Below are positions 15,793-19,275 of a stretch of 19,275 bases of DNA, one piece after another. Within the stretch, counting starts at the first letter, position 1, and every line of letters starts with the position of its first letter. The DNA comes from SPGG2 sp964194625 (lineage in GTDB: Bacteria > Pseudomonadota > Gammaproteobacteria > Acidiferrobacterales > SPGG2). The stretch spans positions 1-19,275 of the forward strand of contig CAXMNC010000097.1 in assembly GCA_964194625.1 (NCBI GenBank), read 5' to 3'. Under the pieces are notes generated by a model that worked only from the letters and a program-made list of their open reading frames with translations, did no database searches and had not been told where the DNA came from. The position numbers and the translations under genes are program-made.

Positions 15793-16881
15793 CTATGCAT
15801 CCAATGCCCGACAGTCCTCCGTTTTCCAACCGACCTTCACGGTTTCGCCTTCGCGAAGCTGTGCGTGAGCGGCCGAATTAGGAACTTTAACAACAAACTC
15901 ATCCTGCCCACATACGCTTATGCGCGTACGTATGTGGTCACCCACATAGATCAATTCTTTCACCCGGCCTTCGAAGACATTCTGAAACTGGTTTTCCGCC
16001 GGGTTTAAGGTCACGCGCTCGGGGCGCAAGGACAGCGTGCTTGGCTTACCGACGCCAGCAATATTCACTGTTTTCGCTTCCACTGGGGCGCCGTTGACCT
16101 CTACGCGGCAACTTTCTCCATTAACCTCAGTCACTTTGCCCAGCAGCACGTTGTTCTCACCGATAAACTTGGCCACGAACGCGTTCTCCGGCTGTTCATA
16201 CAACACTTGCGGCGGCGCCAGCTGTTGAATTATTCCGTCGTCGAACACCGCAATACGGTTCGACATCGTTAGTGCTTCACTCTGGTCGTGGGTGACGTAG
16301 ATGACCGTGACACCGAGGTTTTTGTGAATGTGTTTGATTTCGTACTGCATCTGCTCGCGCAGGTTCTTGTCCAGCGCACCCAGTGGCTCATCCATCAACA
16401 CCACCTCAGGGTCGAACACCAGGGCCCGCGCTACCGCCACGCGCTGTTGTTGACCACCCGACAGCTGGGCCGGCAGCCGGCTGCCGAACGCGCCCAGCTC
16501 CACCATATCCAATGCGCGTTTGATGCGCTTGTCGATTTCTGACTTGCTCATCTTGCGCACTTCGAGCGGAAACGCCAGGTTTTCCGTCACCGTCATGTGG
16601 GGGAACAGGGCGTAGTTCTGAAACACCATGCCGATGCCGCGTTTATGCGGTGGCACGCTGTTAATCGGACGTTCGTTTAAGTAAATTTCGCCGTGGGTGG
16701 CCGATTCGAATCCGGCCACCATCATCAAACAAGTTGTTTTGCCCGAGCCTGAGGGCCCTAACATGGTAAGGAATTCGCCGCGAATCACTTCAAGATTCAG
16801 GTTCTTGACGACTAAGGACTCGCCATCGTAGCTCTTCTGAACCTTGACAAACCTTACGCAAGCCTCGTTTTGCCTGGCCAT
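15793..16881 (-). CDS. ABC transporter ATPase, PotA-like
   Basis: The 362-residue ATPase powers the importer. Walker A is GPSGSGKTT (42-50), the Q-loop Gln is at 88 (VFQNYALFP), the signature LSGGQQQRVAVARAL is at 140-154, Walker B VVLMDE is at 160-165 and the switch His is at 198 (VTHDQ). A C-terminal TOBE regulatory domain occupies about 275-355, with a typical LSLRPERVTL segment. It is first in the operon, ahead of the receptor and permeases, which is the common order for PotA-type systems. AGGAGT lies 11 bases before the ATG, somewhat far. A sigma70-like promoter sits about 88 bp upstream. Confidence 0.94.
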   Translation of the reverse strand: MARQNEACVRFVKVQKSYDGESLVVKNLNLEVIRGEFLTMLGPSGSGKTTCLMMVAGFESATHGEIYLNERPINSVPPHKRGIGMVFQNYALFPHMTVTENLAFPLEVRKMSKSEIDKRIKRALDMVELGAFGSRLPAQLSGGQQQRVAVARALVFDPEVVLMDEPLGALDKNLREQMQYEIKHIHKNLGVTVIYVTHDQSEALTMSNRIAVFDDGIIQQLAPPQVLYEQPENAFVAKFIGENNVLLGKVTEVNGESCRVEVNGAPVEAKTVNIAGVGKPSTLSLRPERVTLNPAENQFQNVFEGRVKELIYVGDHIRTRISVCGQDEFVVKVPNSAAHAQLREGETVKVGWKTEDCRALDA

Positions 16882-17217
16882 TTTTCGCCGACACTCCTAG
16901 ATGGTTACGACGTCCCCGGTACCTGAGACTTTTGTATTTATTAGGACCGGCCGATATTGAGGCGAATGATTTTAGGCCGAAAAGCAAGCGGTTGCAATAG
17001 ACTTACTGTCCATGGGGTAAGGCAACAAACATGCATGCCATCGCCGCGAGCTATTCCCTATACGTTATAGGTTTATTCTGCAACATCCCCCGGGCACGTG
17101 CTGTGGGTAGTGCGGACTAATTAGCATGCCTTGCTACCAGGCAACGGGCTGCTGGCTTTTGAAATCTACGATGCTGGTTGTCATAGAGGGTCAGGCTAGG
17201 GAAGGTATTCGCCAGGA
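16882..17217. other. 336-bp intergenic region between the ABC operon and the DUF1989 gene
   Basis: This holds the promoter described at 16969-16997 and the ATPase ribosome site. Short open frames across it lack ribosome sites and family resemblance. The part next to the DUF1989 stop (about 17030-17217) shows no clear terminator or gene to me. Confidence 0.6.
16969..16997 (-). promoter_or_regulatory. Sigma70-like promoter of the ABC importer operon
   Basis: On the minus strand TTGCAA (16997-16992) and TAAAAT (16974-16969) are separated by exactly 17 bases. Transcription would start near 16962, giving an untranslated leader of about 80 bases before the ATPase gene. It is the best promoter match I found in the window. 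Matches to the consensus are four and five of six bases. Confidence 0.55.
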
Positions 17218-17826
17218 TCAACCAAGAATCTGATAGTGGGCCTCGGTGGGTTTGCGCGCTTCGCCGTTGATAGGAAGGATGTCTTGCGGGCAGGCGGACA
17301 TGGCGACGATACACCCCATCTCTGCCCGGAAAACGACGTAGTCACCCGGCTTGGATACCGGTGTACCCCATTGTGTGACACCATCCTCGCCGACAGGGAT
17401 GTTCATCCACAGATTCAGTGGGCTCGGGCACTCGGGTGGCCGCAGCCCGAGCTCGTCCATGCTGGCAAAGAGGTTGTCGGTACAGTTGTCGTGGTATTCC
17501 GTGCAATTAAGCAACTTATCGCGATAGTCATCGCAAGCGGCCATGAGAGTGTCGTGCACGCCGGGCGATGTGTCTTCTACAAAGGTCAAAATTGGGCGTC
17601 GCCGATTAGTGACCATGGGATCGCCGGCGTGCGGGAATATGCGCTCTAGATAGGCTCGCAGGTGCTCCATGGACATGTATTCTGTGAGATCCTCGGCATC
17701 GAACGCCCAAGTATCGACAACTTGACTGCCGTGGGTGTTAATGATCTTGAGGGATTGCCCCTTGTTGATGCGAACCGCCTTGCCACCGCGAGCTGGAATC
17801 GTAAAGCGTTCGCTTTGCTTGTTCAT
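17218..17826 (-). CDS. DUF1989 (urea-carboxylase-associated type) protein
   Basis: The 202-residue protein is a full-length DUF1989 domain. Landmarks are IPARGGKAVRI (10-20), the GSQVVDTWAFD strand (33-43), SPGVHDTLMAACD (87-99), the probable metal site HDNCTDNL (112-119) and PSPLNLWMNIPV (134-145). Family members include the urea-carboxylase-associated proteins now linked to carboxyguanidine deimination, which act as two-subunit enzymes; here only one is present. I infer a hydrolytic or deaminating role on a small nitrogen compound, possibly the cargo of the adjacent importer. GAGG and AGGAAA lie close before the ATG. It is transcribed in the same direction as the importer, 336 bp upstream of it, and away from doeB. 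Confidence 0.85.
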   Translation of the reverse strand: MNKQSERFTIPARGGKAVRINKGQSLKIINTHGSQVVDTWAFDAEDLTEYMSMEHLRAYLERIFPHAGDPMVTNRRRPILTFVEDTSPGVHDTLMAACDDYRDKLLNCTEYHDNCTDNLFASMDELGLRPPECPSPLNLWMNIPVGEDGVTQWGTPVSKPGDYVVFRAEMGCIVAMSACPQDILPINGEARKPTEAHYQILG

Positions 17827-17910
17827 CGCCTCAGTTTCCTAAACGTTAAGGACGCGAGTTAAATTCACCGCGAGCAACGATGCTACGTATATAGAGATCA
17901 TGCCCGTCTT

Positions 17911-17946
17911 ACCCCTCCCCATCAAGGAGGGGCGAGGGGATAGGGG
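17911..17946 (+). repeat. REP-like hairpin element, copy A
   Basis: CCCCTCC (17912-17918) pairs with GGAGGGG (17926-17932) over a 7-base loop, followed by a CGAGGGGATAGGGG tail. It matches copy B in inverted orientation and copy C in direct orientation. Confidence 0.7.
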
Positions 17947-17951
17947 AAGAG

Positions 17952-17986
17952 CCCCTCCCTAGCCCTCCCCAATAAATGGGGAGGGT
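17952..17986 (-). repeat. REP-like hairpin element, copy B (inverted)
   Basis: CCCTCCCC (17963-17970) pairs with GGGGAGGG (17978-17985) over loop AATAAAT. Its reverse complement aligns along its length with copy A, including the GGGCTAGGGAGGGG tail. With copy A it forms a tail-to-tail pair, like a bacterial interspersed mosaic element. Confidence 0.7.
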
Positions 17987-18065
17987 ATGATTTTCCTTCA
18001 AACGCAACGAACGGCGGCAAAGCAGAGCTACGCATGCCGTTCAGTCTTAGTCGTGTTCAAGAATT

Positions 18066-18100
18066 CCCCCTCCCTTTACGGGAGGGGGATAGGAGGAGGG
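18066..18100 (+). repeat. REP-like hairpin element, copy C
   Basis: CCCCCTCCC (18066-18074) pairs perfectly with GGGAGGGGG (18080-18088) over loop TTTAC, followed by an ATAGGAGGAGGG tail. It has the orientation of copy A and lies 45 bp before the doeB start. Confidence 0.72.
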
Positions 18101-18145
18101 TATAATGCTCTAGCATCGCAAGCTAGAGAAAACGACAAGAGTAAT

Positions 18146-19177
18146 ATGGCGTCTAAGGCAAACAAACCATCACGTGTAACGACTGATGTTGACTTTACCG
18201 TCGACGGTAAGCAGTTCAGTTACTTAAACGTTCCACATTCGCGAAACGATTCTGCTTGGGGGTCGGTGCGTGTACCGATTGTAGTAGTGAAAAACGGAGA
18301 AGGGCCTACTGTCTTTTTCACCGGCGGCAACCATGGTGACGAATACGAAGGGCCGATAGCGCTACTCAAGTTAGCTCGATCGCTAGAGGCGTCAAACATA
18401 ACGGGACGGGTGATCATAATGCCGGCCCTCAATTTGCCGGCGGTGCGTGCCGGCACGCGGCTGTCGCCGATAGATGGTCTCAATATGAACCGTGTCTTTC
18501 CGGGCGTCCGAGAAGGTACGGTGACACAGATGATCGCCGATTACGTTTACAGTGCAATACTCGCGCACGCGGACATTGTCGTAGATATCCATGCTGGTGG
18601 TAAGACCATGAGTTTAGTTCCCTGCGCGGTCATGCATCGGCTTGAAGATAAGGCGTTGATGGATCGTACGATGGCAGCGCTACTCGCGTTTGGCGCACCA
18701 CTTGGTTTGGTGCTACGGGAGCTCGACAGCGAAGGCATGCTCGACAGCGCGGTTGAAGACATGGGTAAGGTATTTATTTCAACCGAGCTCGGTGGTGGCG
18801 GTACCGTGACTACCCATACTATGGGCATTGCCGACACCGGAATCCGAAACATACTGTGTCATTTCGGGTTGATTGATGAAGCGGTAATAACGCCGCAGGC
18901 GCGTGGTCTATCAGCAACACGTTTGATGCATACGCCAGATGACGATTGTTTCGTAATCGCAAGTGAAAGCGGACTTTACGAGGTTTTAGTTGATCTCGGG
19001 GCGGAAATAGAAGAAGGAACACCGATCGGTCAGATTCATTTCTATGAAACCCCGGAGAGGGCGCCCAGCCTCTACAAGGCCGGACGCACTGGCATGGTGG
19101 TGCACCGACACGTACCAGGGTTAGTTCAAGTCGGCGATTGTTTGGCGCTCATCGCCACTGACTACGAGTATTCATAA
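18146..19177 (+). CDS. doeB: N-acetyl-L-2,4-diaminobutyrate deacetylase DoeB (EutE)
   Basis: The enzyme should remove the acetyl group from the product of DoeA, giving L-2,4-diaminobutyrate for further breakdown to aspartate. It is a zinc-dependent member of the succinylglutamate desuccinylase/aspartoacylase family. From the ATG at 18146 it has 343 residues, close to Halomonas DoeB. Visible features are PHSRNDSAWGSV (30-41), the zinc ligands His63 and Glu66 in GGNHGDEYEGP, SPIDGLNMNRVFPG (107-120), the third zinc ligand His149 in DIHAGGKT and the catalytic Glu214 in TELGGGGT. The frame is open upstream to 17987, but those codons only translate the REP-like copy C (NSPSLYGRGIGGG), so I reject them. 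No strong ribosome site precedes 18146. Its partner doeA lies at the other end of the window. A further reading frame starts 11 bp after its stop. Confidence 0.92.
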   Translation: MASKANKPSRVTTDVDFTVDGKQFSYLNVPHSRNDSAWGSVRVPIVVVKNGEGPTVFFTGGNHGDEYEGPIALLKLARSLEASNITGRVIIMPALNLPAVRAGTRLSPIDGLNMNRVFPGVREGTVTQMIADYVYSAILAHADIVVDIHAGGKTMSLVPCAVMHRLEDKALMDRTMAALLAFGAPLGLVLRELDSEGMLDSAVEDMGKVFISTELGGGGTVTTHTMGIADTGIRNILCHFGLIDEAVITPQARGLSATRLMHTPDDDCFVIASESGLYEVLVDLGAEIEEGTPIGQIHFYETPERAPSLYKAGRTGMVVHRHVPGLVQVGDCLALIATDYEYS

Positions 19178-19188
19178 GGAGAACTGGC

Positions 19189-19275
19189 ATGGCCAATGCA
19201 ATCGGGGCGGCCTTGAGTGGCCCACGCATTATCGAAACCGCGAAGGCATAAAGGCAGCGTGAAGTCGCAACCGGC
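19189..19275 (+). pseudogene. Start of an unidentified gene with an early in-frame stop, cut by the window edge
   Basis: AAGGAG at 19176-19181 overlaps the doeB stop and stands seven bases before the ATG at 19189, an ideal arrangement for an operon partner. The frame encodes MANAIGAALSGPRIIETAKA and then TAA at 19249-19251; beyond the stop the same frame continues RQREVATG to the edge. The codon could have been CAA before a single change. I cannot name the family from so few residues, and a genuine 20-residue peptide or a sequencing error are alternatives. Confidence 0.35.

Larger units (their letters stand above)
17827..18145. other. 319-bp divergent intergenic region with GC-rich repeats
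   Basis: The region separates the divergent DUF1989 and doeB genes. It contains three related hairpin elements (listed separately) and about 80 bp of unique sequence next to each gene. A TATAAT at 18101-18106 lies 40 bp before doeB, but the matching -35 position falls in a hairpin arm (ACGGGA), so promoter identity is doubtful. Confidence 0.6.

Noticed and set aside
16790..17314. Two short minus-strand open frames in and around the gap before the ABC operon
   Set aside because: They overlap the ATPase or DUF1989 genes, lack ribosome sites and show no recognisable sequence.
17911..18100. CRISPR array
   Set aside because: The repeated units are palindromic, differ in sequence and orientation, and have no regular spacers or cas genes.
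18101..18106. TATAAT as doeB promoter
   Set aside because: A perfect -10 hexamer, but the -35 position reads ACGGGA within a hairpin arm; it remains only a weak possibility.
17987..18145. 53-codon N-terminal extension of doeB
   Set aside because: It translates REP-like copy C (KNSPSLYGRGIGGGYN), has no ribosome site, and would make DoeB longer than its family; the ATG at 18146 gives the expected length.

Overview
The window is a gene-dense stretch from a free-living or host-associated member of the Pseudomonadota. A marine or osmolyte-rich habitat fits best, and a gammaproteobacterium is my tentative guess. The basis is moderate GC, standard Shine-Dalgarno sites, and the gene families present: ectoine hydrolase and deacetylase, a DUF547 protein, a DUF1989 protein, a polyamine-type ABC importer and a TmpB-like HD oxygenase. 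I saw no tRNA, rRNA, CRISPR array, transposase or phage gene.

Left part (1-3418): a minus-strand ectoine hydrolase gene (doeA) is divergent from a plus-strand HD-domain oxygenase resembling TmpB/PhnZ. The HD gene converges on a luciferase-like flavin monooxygenase gene. Just upstream of the monooxygenase lies an amputated C-terminal piece of a gamma-butyrobetaine-hydroxylase/TmpA-like Fe(II)/2-oxoglutarate oxygenase. TmpA and TmpB work as a pair in trimethylaminoethylphosphonate breakdown, so this looks like a decayed quaternary-amine or phosphonate locus.

Middle (3351-11292): a 34-bp palindrome precedes a tightly overlapping three-gene operon made of a secreted DUF547 protein, a polytopic GT-C-type glycosyltransferase and a dolichyl-phosphate-sugar-synthase-like GT2. 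It converges on a truncated DUF3726 gene. Then come an MFS transporter, a ThDP-dependent acetolactate-synthase-like enzyme ending in a clear terminator, and an EamA/DMT permease.

Right part (11283-17826, minus strand): a membrane-anchored ClpP-fold protein (COG3904 type) lies downstream of a complete PotABCD-like ABC importer, with gene order ATPase, binding protein, permease, permease. A good sigma70-type promoter lies upstream of the ATPase gene, and a strong hairpin sits between the binding protein and the permeases. A DUF1989 gene lies upstream on the same strand.

Right edge (17827-19275): three GC-rich REP-like hairpin elements separate the DUF1989 gene from plus-strand doeB, the N-acetyl-diaminobutyrate deacetylase. 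A well-placed ribosome site then opens a reading frame that meets a stop after 20 codons. Taken together, doeA and doeB should convert ectoine to 2,4-diaminobutyrate, the ABC importer and DUF1989 protein probably handle a cationic or amino nitrogen compound, and two truncated genes plus one possible interrupted gene suggest ongoing gene loss or rearrangement.
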